From: Cellulomonas hominis
GTDB taxonomy: Bacteria > Actinomycetota > Actinomycetes > Actinomycetales > Cellulomonadaceae
Assembly (NCBI RefSeq): GCF_901521055.1
Contig: NZ_CABEGA010000001.1
Location: forward strand, 124,001 to 188,000
Direction of reading: 5' to 3'
Length of the DNA stretch: 64,000 nt
This document shows positions 36,717 through 44,639 of this stretch, in pieces (position 1 is the first letter of the stretch; each line of letters starts with the position of its first letter). Under the pieces are notes generated by a model. That model made no database searches and was not told the DNA's origin. It saw only the letters and a program-made list of their open reading frames with translations. The position numbers and the translations under genes were made by a program.

Positions 36717-36823
36717 GTGTCCTCCCTCGTGCCGCGATGCCGACGCCCCTCACGCTCCCAGCGCGGCACGGGCTCGGGATCGGCCGCCGGTCGTCCCCGG
36801 ACCGGCCGATGGTCCGACGCGTC

Positions 36824-36839
36824 CTGGACCGAAGTCGGA
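36824..36839 (+). promoter_or_regulatory. 58-nt-spaced promoter element, copy a
   Basis: CTGGACCGAAGTCGGA matches the shared element (consensus TGCGAC-N4-GTCGSA) in the right half and the GAC of the left half. It ends exactly 58 bases before the ATG at 36898. A further TCCGAC at 36813-36818 is inverted relative to the right half. The gene has no Shine-Dalgarno sequence. Confidence 0.6.
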
Positions 36840-36897
36840 CGCGGGTCCCGGCCGGACGGATCGACGCTGGTGGCGCCCCTTCGACGGACGGATCGCC

Positions 36898-37068
36898 ATG
36901 CCCAGCCCGCGCACCACCCGGCTCGCGCTCGACGCCCTCGCCGCCGCGTGCCTGCTGGGCACCGTCGCGCTCGTCCTGGGGTCGCCCGGGCCGTCCGGAG
37001 CCGTGCCGCTCCTCCCCGCGGGCGTGGGGGTGATCACGTTCGTCATGTCCCGCACGCAGCCGCGGTGA
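36898..37068 (+). CDS. Small two-span membrane protein
   Basis: The 56-residue protein has two helices (LALDALAAACLLGTVALVL and VPLLPAGVGVITFVM) and no recognisable motif. No Shine-Dalgarno sequence precedes the ATG, and the promoter element at 36824 lies 58 bases upstream, as for three other genes here. It overlaps the next gene by four bases (GTGA). Function unknown. Confidence 0.65.
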   Translation: MPSPRTTRLALDALAAACLLGTVALVLGSPGPSGAVPLLPAGVGVITFVMSRTQPR

Positions 37069-37364
37069 GCCCGGCCTGGCGCCGCACCCTGCGATGGGGC
37101 GGCATCGCTGCCTACGCGTGGATCGCCGGCTCGGCCGGCTACGGGGCCCTCGTCCCGCCCGCGGCGGTGATCGACTGCACCCCGGCGCAGGGCTGCGCCG
37201 TGCACGAGGACCCCACCGACCTCGCGATCATCGCCGGCGCGGGTGCGCCGTGGGCGGCGACGGTCGTCGTCGTCGCCCTCCGCCGGCGACCGTCGAGCGG
37301 CGCGCGGGGTACCCGCGTCCGCGCCCTGGACGCCACCGAGGCGCATCGACGTACGTCAACATAG
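37065..37364 (+). CDS. Small membrane protein, 3' end within a duplicated segment
   Basis: The 99-residue protein starts at GTG 37065 and has two spans (about 9-28 and 60-82) around a short outer loop with two cysteines (IDCTPAQGCAVHED). The last codons and the TAG stop fall inside the arsenic-operator-like sequence at 37350-37368, so the original C-terminus may have been replaced when that segment arrived. Coupled to the 56-residue protein upstream. Confidence 0.65.
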   Translation: MSPAWRRTLRWGGIAAYAWIAGSAGYGALVPPAAVIDCTPAQGCAVHEDPTDLAIIAGAGAPWAATVVVVALRRRPSSGARGTRVRALDATEAHRRTST

Positions 37365-37368
37365 ACAG
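37350..37368 (+). promoter_or_regulatory. Relic of an ArsR-type operator
   Basis: GTCAACATAGAC and flanks match the operator before the ArsR-ArsC fusion gene: 24 of 30 bases agree between the ATCGA at 37345 and the GTCG after the start codon, compared with 56932-56961. It is directly followed by a GTG in the position of the ars ATG. It presumably moved here with the relic it precedes. Confidence 0.65.
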
Positions 37369-37693
37369 GTGTCGGAGCACCACGCGACGTCGGGCTCCGA
37401 CGACTTCCTGACCGCGCACGTCCGCTACAAGGACCCCGGGGCGACCGAGAGCACCGAGGTCGTCGTCCGCGCCGGCGCCGACGCGTACACCCGCGCGCCG
37501 ACCGACGACTTCCGGTTCGCCTCCGCCGTCGTCGAGTTCGGCCTCGTGGCGACCGGGTCCCAGTACGCCGACGCAGCCGACACCGGCCGCGCCCACGACC
37601 GTGCCAGGGAGGCAGGCTCTCGGGGAGGACCCCTACGGTCTGCGCACCGAGTCGGTCGGCCTCGTCGAGAGGTACGAGCGGATCGCCGGCTGA
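37369..37693 (+). pseudogene. Chimeric relic: ars-type start joined to the 3' end of the VWA gene
   Basis: GTG 37369 corresponds to the ATG of the ars gene, and within a few codons the sequence becomes a near copy of the last 310 bases of the VWA lipoprotein gene (compare HATSGSDDFLTAHVRYKDPG with the end of the 60583-62175 product). The match stays in frame for about 75 codons. Then a four-base net insertion near 37610 shifts it, although the DNA match continues to the old stop at 37693. The shifted frame runs to 37851. It looks like a remnant of a duplicated ars-to-VWA region with its middle deleted. Confidence 0.8.
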
Positions 37694-37773
37694 CCAGCCC
37701 GGGTCGACAGGCTCGGGCTCGACGACGGCGTGCAGGTCGCTCTGCTCGTCCTGCCGCGGAGGGGATCGTCGGG

Positions 37774-37789
37774 TGCGACCAAAGTCGCA
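37774..37789 (+). promoter_or_regulatory. 58-nt-spaced promoter element, copy b (perfect palindrome)
   Basis: TGCGAC-CAAA-GTCGCA is a perfect 6+6 dyad ending exactly 58 bases before the ATG at 37848. No Shine-Dalgarno sequence precedes that ATG. It lies in the 37365-37847 gap, which otherwise holds only the VWA relic. Confidence 0.75.
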
Positions 37790-37847
37790 CCCGGCGACAG
37801 CCGCCGGTGCGATCCAGGTCCCGCGCCCTCAGGACGACGCTCGTCTC

Positions 37848-38702
37848 ATGACCACTTCGACCGGCAGCCACCCCGTCCACCGCAGGACCTCCCCCGCCAC
37901 CCGTGGCGTGGCGCGGGCACTGCTCGTCACCGGTGCGACCCTCGTGCTGCTGCCGGGCGCCGCCGCGCTCGCAGGCGCCGCCGAGGACGACGGGTGCACC
38001 CAGGTGTCCGCCGATGTCCTCGGCCGGGACGACGGTCCGGTGTCGGTCCCGCTCCGGGACACCGGTGTGACCCTGGTGCGGCACCGCGACCAGGTGTGGG
38101 TCGAGGGCGACACCGCCCACGTCCGGAGCCTGACGACCACATCCGCGGACGAGAGCACCCACCCGGGCGAGGTCCTCGGCGGTCGGCTGGGCGGCGAGGT
38201 GTTCGTCGCCGGGTACCTCGCCGTCACCGTCTGCGTGGACCCGGCGGTGACCACGACCGACGTCGTCCCGCCCACCGACGTCGTCCCGCCCACCGACGTG
38301 GTCCCGCCCACCGACGTGGTCCCCCCGACCGACCAGGTGCCGCCGACGGACGTCGTCCCGCCGGCCGAGGCGGTGCCGCCGACGGCTGTGCCGCCCACCG
38401 GCACGGTGACGCCGCGCGGAGTGCCGGTCCGCACCGCCGCGTCCACCACGCCCACCCCGGCGCAGGTCGCCGACGCCCCGCGCGTCCCGGCCCCCGCGCC
38501 GGCGGCCGCGCACCCGACGTTTCCGGTCGCGGTGGCGTCACCGCAGCGCGCGGCAGCCCCGGCCCGGCAGCACACCGGGGCCCGTCTCGCGCTGACCGGG
38601 GCGCCGGCAGCGCCCGTGGCCGTCGCCGGCGCCGCGCTGGCCGCCGCCGGTGCACTGCTCGTCACCTGGGTCCGGGCAGCCCGCCGTCGCGGCAGCCGCT
38701 GA
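37848..38702 (+). CDS. Sortase-anchored secreted protein with PPTDVV repeats
   Basis: The 284-residue protein has a signal peptide (about 20-45, GVARALLVTGATLVLLPGAAALAGA), a globular part of about 95 residues with two cysteines (DGCTQVS; VTVCVDP), seven hexapeptide repeats of the PPTDVV kind, a Pro/Ala-rich stalk and a C-terminal sorting signal: LALTG, hydrophobic helix, RRRGSR. The repeats and stalk would carry the small domain through the cell wall. Binding or signalling role unknown. Promoter element b lies 58 bases upstream. Confidence 0.82.
   Translation: MTTSTGSHPVHRRTSPATRGVARALLVTGATLVLLPGAAALAGAAEDDGCTQVSADVLGRDDGPVSVPLRDTGVTLVRHRDQVWVEGDTAHVRSLTTTSADESTHPGEVLGGRLGGEVFVAGYLAVTVCVDPAVTTTDVVPPTDVVPPTDVVPPTDVVPPTDQVPPTDVVPPAEAVPPTAVPPTGTVTPRGVPVRTAASTTPTPAQVADAPRVPAPAPAAAHPTFPVAVASPQRAAAPARQHTGARLALTGAPAAPVAVAGAALAAAGALLVTWVRAARRRGSR
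38259..38384 (+). repeat. 18-bp tandem repeat encoding PPTDVV
   Basis: Seven 18-bp units begin with GACGTCGTCCCGCCCACC. The first four are nearly identical and the last three diverge (Asp-Gln-Val, Pro-Pro-Ala). Copy number could vary between strains by slippage, changing stalk length. Confidence 0.85.
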
Positions 38703-38746
38703 CCCCACCAGCCGCCGGTCGCGCCGCCCCCGCGCGCCCGGCACCC

Positions 38747-38782
38747 GAGCAGCCCCGGTCGCCCGTGCGACCGGGGCTGCTC
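38747..38782. terminator. Strong terminator hairpin
   Basis: GAGCAGCCCCGGTCGC and GCGACCGGGGCTGCTC form a 16-bp perfect stem with a CCGT loop, 45 bases after the stop of the sortase-anchored protein. Confidence 0.88.
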
Positions 38783-38952
38783 GTCGCTCTCCGCGTGGCG
38801 CGGGAGCGTGGCACGCGGTCTGCTGCCCGTGGGTCGTAAGGCCGAGGGACGTCCCGTACGACCTACGGCAGAGGCGCCGGCAGACCGTCGGTCGATGCGG
38901 TGCCCAGGCGCGCGGCGCCACGGTGGGGGCACCACCGGCCCGGGAGGACCCG

Positions 38953-39204
38953 ATGACGAGGTACCGCAGCACCGACCACGCGAACCCGGACGGACCTGCG
39001 GTCGCGGGCGATCCGGTCACCGCCGCCTACGGCGCCCTGCGCAAGGCGGTCCGCGCGCACCGCGAGTGCGTCGACGACCGCGTGGCGGCAGCACGGCTGC
39101 TGCGTGTCGCGTGCGAGCGGGAGCAGGCCTCCGCAGCCTCCGTGGAGCAGGCACGCGCCGCCCTCGCGTGGGCGTTGATCGTCGCTGAGGAGCCGGGGCT
39201 GTGA
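38953..39204 (+). CDS. Small helical protein B (coupled to the polysaccharide deacetylase)
   Basis: The 83-residue protein is paralogous to the 36456-36716 product. The core AYGALRKAVRAHREC...REQASAASVEQARAALAWAL aligns without gaps over some 60 residues. GGGAGGA lies six bases before the ATG. The stop overlaps the GTG start of the downstream deacetylase by four bases. Upstream is a nested dyad (GGTCGTA at 38832, GGGACGTCCC at 38846, TACGACC at 38857). No known family recognised. Confidence 0.78.
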   Translation: MTRYRSTDHANPDGPAVAGDPVTAAYGALRKAVRAHRECVDDRVAAARLLRVACEREQASAASVEQARAALAWALIVAEEPGL

Positions 39205-40751
39205 CCGGGCGGCCGTCCCGTCCGACGCGGCCGGTCCGCCGGCACCCCGTACCGGCGACGCACGGGCACGTGCCCTCACCCGTGCCGCCCCGGCACCGGG
39301 CGCGCGCCGCCGGCGTGCCCGTGGCCGTCCTGCTGTTCATCGCGGCCGTGGTGGTCCTCCGGCCCGGCACCACCACCGCTGCCGCGCACGGCGCGCACCC
39401 GGTCGCCGCGGTCGCCGCGGTCGCCCCGGTCGCCACCGTGGTCCCGGAGCCCGACACGCTCACCCCGGGGACGGTGACCGGCCTGGTCGCACGGCAGTCG
39501 TCGACCGCAGACCCGGACGACCAGCGCTCGCTGTCGACGCTCGCTGCCCCGGTGTGCCCGAACCTCGACGCGGCCCTGTCGCAGGCCGTCGACGCCGCCG
39601 TGTCGCGGCACGAGCAGTCCCTGAGCCCCGGAGCCGGCAACGCGCTCGACGTCGCGCAGGACGCCGTCCTGGCGGCGGACGACGTCCTCGGGGTGCGGAC
39701 GACGATCACGGAGTACACGGGCGGTGCGCATGCCAGGACGTGGCGCAGCAGCCTCTACGCCGACGTCGCCCAGGACCGCACGTGGTCGTCGGCTGACCTG
39801 GTCACGGGCGGCGCCGCGCTCGCGGCCCTGGTCGGCGACGCCGTGCGCGCGGCGGACCTGGCCCAGGAGGACCCGGACCCCGACGAGGTGGCGCGGGACC
39901 TGCGGTTCAGCGACGACGGCTCCCTGACGGTCGTGCTGGACGGCGGCGTGGTCGCCGCCCCGGCCGCCGGGGTGGTCGCGGTGCGGGTCGCGCCCTCCGC
40001 CGTACCCCCGCTGCTCAGCGACGCCGGGCGCACGGTCCGCGACGCTGCGGCTTCCGGTGCCCCGCCCGACGTCGCCGCGCCGGAGACCCCCGCCCCGACG
40101 TCCACGCCCGCCGGCGCGCGAGCGGCGGTCCCCCGGCCGGCCGTCGACTGCGCGGTCGCCCGCTGCGTGGCGCTGACCTTCGACGACGGCCCGGGCCCGG
40201 ACACGGGCACCCTCCTCGACGAGCTCGCCGCCCGGGACGTGCCGGCGACGTTCTTCGTCGTGGGACGGCAGGCGCAGGCGTACCCCGACCTGGTCGCCCG
40301 GGAGCACGCCGAGGGCCACGTCATCGGCAACCACACCTGGACCCACCCGGACCTGCGCACGCTCGGGCCCGAGCAGGTCGCGGACGAGCTCGACCGCACG
40401 GCCCGGGCGGTCGCGGACGCGACCGGGGAACCGCCGGTGCTCGTCCGCCCGCCGTACGGCGCCGTCGACGACCAGCTGCTGTCGGTCCTCGCGGGTCGCG
40501 GGGAGACCGCGGTGCTGTGGGACGTCGACACGGAGGACTGGAAGAACCGGGACGCGGCCGAGACGGCCCGGCGGGCGCTCGACGGCGTGCACCCGGGTGC
40601 GATCGTGCTGATGCACGACGTGCACCCGTCCACCGTGCAGGCGGTGCCGGCCCTCGTCGACCAGCTCCGCGCCCAGGGATACACGCTGGTCACGGTGCCC
40701 GAGCTCCTCGGATCCGAGATGCAGCCCGGTGCCGAGCTGTTCCGGCGGTGA
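39201..40751 (+). CDS. Membrane-anchored polysaccharide deacetylase
   Basis: The 516-residue protein has an N-terminal anchor (about 35-60, VPVAVLLFIAAVVVL), a stalk and a DUF3298/RsiV-like region (about 105-290), then a NodB deacetylase domain (about 315-510). The NodB motifs are all present: VALTFDDGPGPD (catalytic base and metal Asp), GNHTWTHPDL (metal His pair), RPPYGAVDD, DTEDW and IVLMHDVH. It should remove acetyl or similar groups from cell-wall glycan outside the membrane. The same DUF3298-like plus NodB order occurs in peptidoglycan deacetylases. Translationally coupled to small protein B. Confidence 0.9.
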   Translation: MTGRPSRPTRPVRRHPVPATHGHVPSPVPPRHRARAAGVPVAVLLFIAAVVVLRPGTTTAAAHGAHPVAAVAAVAPVATVVPEPDTLTPGTVTGLVARQSSTADPDDQRSLSTLAAPVCPNLDAALSQAVDAAVSRHEQSLSPGAGNALDVAQDAVLAADDVLGVRTTITEYTGGAHARTWRSSLYADVAQDRTWSSADLVTGGAALAALVGDAVRAADLAQEDPDPDEVARDLRFSDDGSLTVVLDGGVVAAPAAGVVAVRVAPSAVPPLLSDAGRTVRDAAASGAPPDVAAPETPAPTSTPAGARAAVPRPAVDCAVARCVALTFDDGPGPDTGTLLDELAARDVPATFFVVGRQAQAYPDLVAREHAEGHVIGNHTWTHPDLRTLGPEQVADELDRTARAVADATGEPPVLVRPPYGAVDDQLLSVLAGRGETAVLWDVDTEDWKNRDAAETARRALDGVHPGAIVLMHDVHPSTVQAVPALVDQLRAQGYTLVTVPELLGSEMQPGAELFRR

Positions 40752-40771
40752 CGGCGTGCACGGGACGGTGC

Positions 40772-40787
40772 TGCGACTTCAGTCGGA
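40772..40787 (+). promoter_or_regulatory. 58-nt-spaced promoter element, copy c
   Basis: TGCGAC-TTCA-GTCGGA ends exactly 58 bases before the ATG at 40846. The leader also shares GGTCGCTCGGCG and GGGTGGTTCGCTC with the leader after copy d. Confidence 0.72.
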
Positions 40788-40845
40788 CGGATGTGCGGAC
40801 GATGGTCGCTCGGCGGGAACCGGCCCGGGGTGGTTCGCTCGTCCC

Positions 40846-41694
40846 ATGACCCAGAACCTGCGGGGAACCCGCCCCCGGACCGCCGACCAGCTCGCCGAGC
40901 TCGCGCCCGGCACGACGCCCCGGGTGCGCCCGAACCTGCTGGTCGGACTCGCCGTCGTCGTCGTGTACGCCGCGCTCATCGCGATCGACGACGTGCTGCC
41001 GGGCAGCGGGGACGGTGACATCACCGACCCGACGCTGGCGTTCCTGCGGACCCACGTGCTGCCCCTCAGCATCATCGCGGTGCTCCTCGTGATCTTCGTC
41101 CGGTGGTCCGGCTGGGGCCCGGCCGTCTGGCGGGAGAGCCCGCAGCGCCGCATCCCCCGCTGGTGGCTCGCGTTCCCGGTGCTCTACGTGGTCGTGGTCG
41201 CCGGCGGGCTCAGCACCGCCGACTGGTCCGCGGCACCGAGCTTCCTGCTGGTCAGCCTGGTCGGCATGCTGCTCGTGGGCTTCACCGAGGAGCTGGGGCT
41301 CCGGGGCATCCTGCTGACCGGCGCCCGCGGCTCCGTCCCCGAGATCGCGGCACTGCTCATCTCGGCCGTCGTCTTCGGCTCGCTGCACTTCCTCAACCTG
41401 CTGCACGGTGCCGCGGCGGGTGCCACCACGTTCCAGGTCGCCGGCGCCGCGGGCTTCGGGGTCGTCTTCTACGCGCTCCGCCGCGCCACCGGGCTGCTGT
41501 GGCCGGCGATGCTGCTGCACGGGCTCAACGACTTCGCCCTCCAGATCCAGCCGGTCACGAACGGTGAGACGCCGGACGCCCCGGTCTGGGCCGTCGCGAC
41601 GAACAGCCTCATCATCGTGCTCAGCGTGGCCCTGGTGGTCTCGGTGCTCCGCGAGTCCCTCCGGCAGCGGTCCGGCGCCGCCGCCACCGCCTGA
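40846..41694 (+). CDS. CPBP-family intramembrane metalloprotease
   Basis: The 282-residue protein has about eight spans and the CPBP (Abi/CAAX protease) signatures: GFTEELGLRGILL (EExxxR), SLHFLNLLHG (HxxxN) and AMLLHGLNDF. It would cleave substrates within the membrane; prenyl-protein processing is not expected in bacteria. No Shine-Dalgarno sequence is present, and promoter element c lies 58 bases upstream. A paralogue with the same motifs is at 56116. Confidence 0.88.
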   Translation: MTQNLRGTRPRTADQLAELAPGTTPRVRPNLLVGLAVVVVYAALIAIDDVLPGSGDGDITDPTLAFLRTHVLPLSIIAVLLVIFVRWSGWGPAVWRESPQRRIPRWWLAFPVLYVVVVAGGLSTADWSAAPSFLLVSLVGMLLVGFTEELGLRGILLTGARGSVPEIAALLISAVVFGSLHFLNLLHGAAAGATTFQVAGAAGFGVVFYALRRATGLLWPAMLLHGLNDFALQIQPVTNGETPDAPVWAVATNSLIIVLSVALVVSVLRESLRQRSGAAATA

Positions 41695-41696
41695 GC

Positions 41697-42356
41697 TCAG
41701 GCCTCCGCGTCGCGCACGAGCAGGGCGAGCTGCACGCGGTTGTCGAGCCCGAGCTTGTCGAACAGGTGCCCGATGTGGGTCTTGACGGTGCCCACGCTCA
41801 TGTACAGCTCCGTCGCGATGTCGGCGTTGGACAGCCCGCGCGCGACCGCCCGCGCGACCTCGAGCTCCCGCTCCGTCAGCGTCTCCAGCTGGTGCCGCGC
41901 GTCGGCCGTGGTGGTCCGGTCAGGACCGCTGCCGACCGCTCGGATCAGCTGGGCGGTGACGGACGGTGACAGCATCGGCCGTCCGGCGGCCACGGCGCGC
42001 ACCGCGGCCACCAGATCCGGGGGCGAGGTGTTCTTGAGCAGGAACCCCGTGGCGCCGTCCCGGAGCGCCGTCAGCACCATGTCGTCCGTGTCGAAGGTCG
42101 TGAGCACCACGACCGCGAGGCGGGGGCGGTCCTCCCGCATCCGGCGGAGCGCCGTGAGCCCGTCCATCCGGGGCATGCGGATGTCCATCAGCACGACGTC
42201 CGGCTCCGTACGGGCGACGAGGCGCACGGCCTGCTCGCCGTCCTCCGCCTCGCCGACCACCTCGACGGCGGGGTCGGCACCGAGCACCAGCCGCAGCCCC
42301 GTGCGCACGAGCTCCTCGTCGTCCACCAGCAGCACCCGGACCGGGGCCTCAGCCAT
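41697..42356 (-). CDS. NarL/LuxR-family response regulator
   Basis: The 219-residue regulator has a receiver domain (VLLVDDEELVRTGL; phospho-Asp in VVLMDIRMPRMDG; LTTFDTDD; LLKNTSP) and a C-terminal LuxR HTH (LTERELEVARAVARGLSNAD; MSVGTVKTHIGHLFDKLGL). Its start lies inside the kinase gene's end (8-base overlap), the classic kinase-regulator pair. It is convergent with the CPBP gene and divergent, via the kinase, from the ABC exporter, which it probably controls. Confidence 0.93.
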   Translation of the reverse strand: MAEAPVRVLLVDDEELVRTGLRLVLGADPAVEVVGEAEDGEQAVRLVARTEPDVVLMDIRMPRMDGLTALRRMREDRPRLAVVVLTTFDTDDMVLTALRDGATGFLLKNTSPPDLVAAVRAVAAGRPMLSPSVTAQLIRAVGSGPDRTTTADARHQLETLTERELEVARAVARGLSNADIATELYMSVGTVKTHIGHLFDKLGLDNRVQLALLVRDAEA

Positions 42357-43548
42357 CCTGCTCCTCCTCGTCCCAGGGCAGCACGGCGTGCAGCCGGTAC
42401 CCGCCGTCGTCGACCGGCCCGTGGTCCAGCCGCCCCCCGGCGAGCCGCACCCGTTCCGCCACTCCCACCAGGCCCGTGCCTGATCCCCCGACCCCGGCGG
42501 GCGGCCGGGTCGTCGCCCCGTTGCGTACCTCGACCGTGAGCAACCCGCCGGGTCCCCCGCCGACCGACACCCGGACGGGCGCACCCGGGGCGTGCTTGCG
42601 GGCGTTGGTCAGCCCCTCCTGGACGATCCGGTACGCGTCCCGGCTCACCGGGGCCCGCAACGTCGCCACGGCCGCGCGGGTGGAGTCCGGCACGACGACC
42701 TCGACCGAGGCGTCGCCGACCGCCGCCGCCTCGGCGACGAGGTCGTCCAGCGCGGCGAGCGTCGGCTGCGGCGGCTCGAGCACGTCGACGCCGGCCCGCA
42801 GGACACCCAGGACCTGGCGCAGCTCCGCGAGCGCGAGGTTCGCGTTGTCGCGCACCACGGTCGCGGTCGCGACCCGCTCCGCGTCCGGCACGTCGGTGCG
42901 GAACGCGAGCGCACCGGCGTGCAGCGCGACCAGGGAGATCCGGTGCGCGAGGACGTCGTGCATCTCCCGGGCGATCCGCGTCCGCTCGGCGACCTGGGCC
43001 TGCTCGACGCGCGCCGCCTGCGCGCGCTCGACGGCGGCCCTCTCCCGCTCCGCCGCCGCCCGTTCGCGCTCCGCCGCGTCGGCGCGCCCGCGCAGGGCAG
43101 CGAGCAGGTCGCGCCGGCTGCCGAGGTAGGCGCCCAGGCCGACACCGGCCGCGTACAGCAGGGCGGCGAACACCCCCTGCCGCCAGGCGACCACCGCGCG
43201 GCCGGTCACCAGGTCCTCGACCACCGTGACCGCGACGAACACCAGCCCGACGCCCAGGACCGACCGCCACCGGCGCCGGGCCGCCAGCGACACGACCGCC
43301 AGCACGACCGACCCGAACACGGAGGCGAGGACGGACGACGCCAGCACCACGACCACCGCCACCGCGACCGGGTGCCGACGGCGCAGCGGCAGCAGGGCCA
43401 GCACCCCGGCGCCCAGCACGCCGTCGACCACCCAGCGCAGCGCCGGCTCCCCGGGCGACTGCACCGCGGACGCCGCGAGCGCGGCAGCACCGGCCAGGGC
43501 CGCCGCACCGAGGCGGACCGCCTCGGCCCGTTCCGGCTGCTCGATCAC
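42349..43548 (-). CDS. Sensor histidine kinase (NarX/DesK type)
   Basis: The 399-residue kinase has an N-terminal membrane domain of about five spans (to about 150), a short coiled coil rich in AERERAAAERERAAVE, a HisKA_3 box (RIAREMHDVLAHRISL, phospho-His in MHD) and an HATPase domain ending GGSGTGLVGVAERVRLAGG. There is no outer sensory domain, so it probably senses the membrane or an antibiotic within it. GTG 43548 is chosen; an ATG at 43593 is possible. The pair sits next to an ABC-2 exporter, a common envelope-stress arrangement. Confidence 0.9.
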   Translation of the reverse strand: MIEQPERAEAVRLGAAALAGAAALAASAVQSPGEPALRWVVDGVLGAGVLALLPLRRRHPVAVAVVVVLASSVLASVFGSVVLAVVSLAARRRWRSVLGVGLVFVAVTVVEDLVTGRAVVAWRQGVFAALLYAAGVGLGAYLGSRRDLLAALRGRADAAERERAAAERERAAVERAQAARVEQAQVAERTRIAREMHDVLAHRISLVALHAGALAFRTDVPDAERVATATVVRDNANLALAELRQVLGVLRAGVDVLEPPQPTLAALDDLVAEAAAVGDASVEVVVPDSTRAAVATLRAPVSRDAYRIVQEGLTNARKHAPGAPVRVSVGGGPGGLLTVEVRNGATTRPPAGVGGSGTGLVGVAERVRLAGGRLDHGPVDDGGYRLHAVLPWDEEEQDG

Positions 43549-43718
43549 GCCGTCAGCGTAGGGCGTCGCCGGCCCGGGGACGCCTGGCGCCACGGTCCCC
43601 GCCCGGATGACAAAGCCGTCGGGAGCCTGTTCACTCGCACCGGGCGGGCCCGCAGGCTCGTGACGGACGTCGGGGAGGCAGGCATGGCCCAGCAGCGCAC
43701 GACACCGGGAGCCACCTC

Positions 43719-44639
43719 GTGATCGAGGTCGTCGGGCTCACGAAGCGGTACGGGAGCACGGCCGCCGTGGCGGACGTGACGTTCACCGCGGGCAGCGGCA
43801 GGGTCACGGGCCTGCTCGGGCCGAACGGGGCCGGCAAGTCCACGACGATGCGGATGATCCTCGGGCTGCACCGGCCGACCAGCGGCACCGTGCGGATCGA
43901 GGGCCGGTCGTTCGTCGACGACCCCGCCCCGCTCACGACCGTGGGCGCGATGCTCGACGCCCACGCGGTCCACCCGGGGCGCACCGGGCGCAACCACCTG
44001 GAGGCGCTCGCGGCCACGCACCACCTGCCCGGTCGGCGGGTGGACGAGGTGCTCGAGCTCACCGGCATGTCCGCCCCCGCGGGCCGCCGGATCGGGACGT
44101 ACTCGCTCGGCATGGTCCAGCGGCTGGGGATCGCCGCCGCGCTGCTGGGCCGGCCCCGGGTGCTCGTGCTCGACGAGCCGGTCAACGGCCTGGACCCCGA
44201 CGGGGTGCACTGGGTGCGCCAGCTGGTGCGCGGGCTCGCGGCGGGCGGGACGACCGTGCTGCTGTCCAGCCACCTGATGAGCGAGATGGCCCAGACCGCC
44301 GACGACGTCGTCGTGCTCGGGCGCGGCCGGCTGGTCGCGGCGGGGCCGATCGACGAGGTCGTGGCTGCCGCGACGGGCCGGAGCGTGCGCGTGCGCCTGG
44401 CGGGCGGGGAGCCGGCGTCGGGGCTGACCGCCGCCGTCACGGCCGCGGGAGGCAGCGTGGCCGCGCTGGACGGCGCCCTGGTCGTGACGGGCCTGGACAG
44501 CGAGCAGGTGGGCCGTGCGGCCGCCGCCACCGGCACGGTCCTCGCCGAGCTGGTGCCGCAGCAGGCCTCGCTCGAGGACGCGTTCTTCGAGCTGACCAAG
44601 GACGCCGTGGAGTACCGCACCCAGGGGGAGCAGCGATGA
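43719..44639 (+). CDS. ABC-2 exporter ATP-binding protein
   Basis: The 306-residue ATPase has Walker [10 protein letters not shown], the Q-loop region MILGLHRP, a degenerate signature YSLGMVQRLGIAAAL, Walker B VLVLDEPVNGLDPDG and the switch SSHLMSEMA. It resembles the BcrA/LanF group of bacitracin and lantibiotic self-protection transporters. The GTG start at 43719 has GGGAG ten bases ahead. It overlaps the permease gene by 4 bases. Confidence 0.92.
   Translation: MIEVVGLTKRYGSTAAVADVTFTAGSGRVTGLLGPNGAGKSTTMRMILGLHRPTSGTVRIEGRSFVDDPAPLTTVGAMLDAHAVHPGRTGRNHLEALAATHHLPGRRVDEVLELTGMSAPAGRRIGTYSLGMVQRLGIAAALLGRPRVLVLDEPVNGLDPDGVHWVRQLVRGLAAGGTTVLLSSHLMSEMAQTADDVVVLGRGRLVAAGPIDEVVAAATGRSVRVRLAGGEPASGLTAAVTAAGGSVAALDGALVVTGLDSEQVGRAAAATGTVLAELVPQQASLEDAFFELTKDAVEYRTQGEQR

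Noticed and set aside
37065-37851. A single functional gene continuing past 37364 into the VWA-like segment
   Set aside because: The small membrane protein frame stops at 37364, and the VWA-like frame is separate, starts within the operator relic and is itself shifted near 37610.
38259-38384. Possible CRISPR-like array
   Set aside because: The 18-bp units are contiguous without spacers and encode PPTDVV in frame; a coding tandem repeat.
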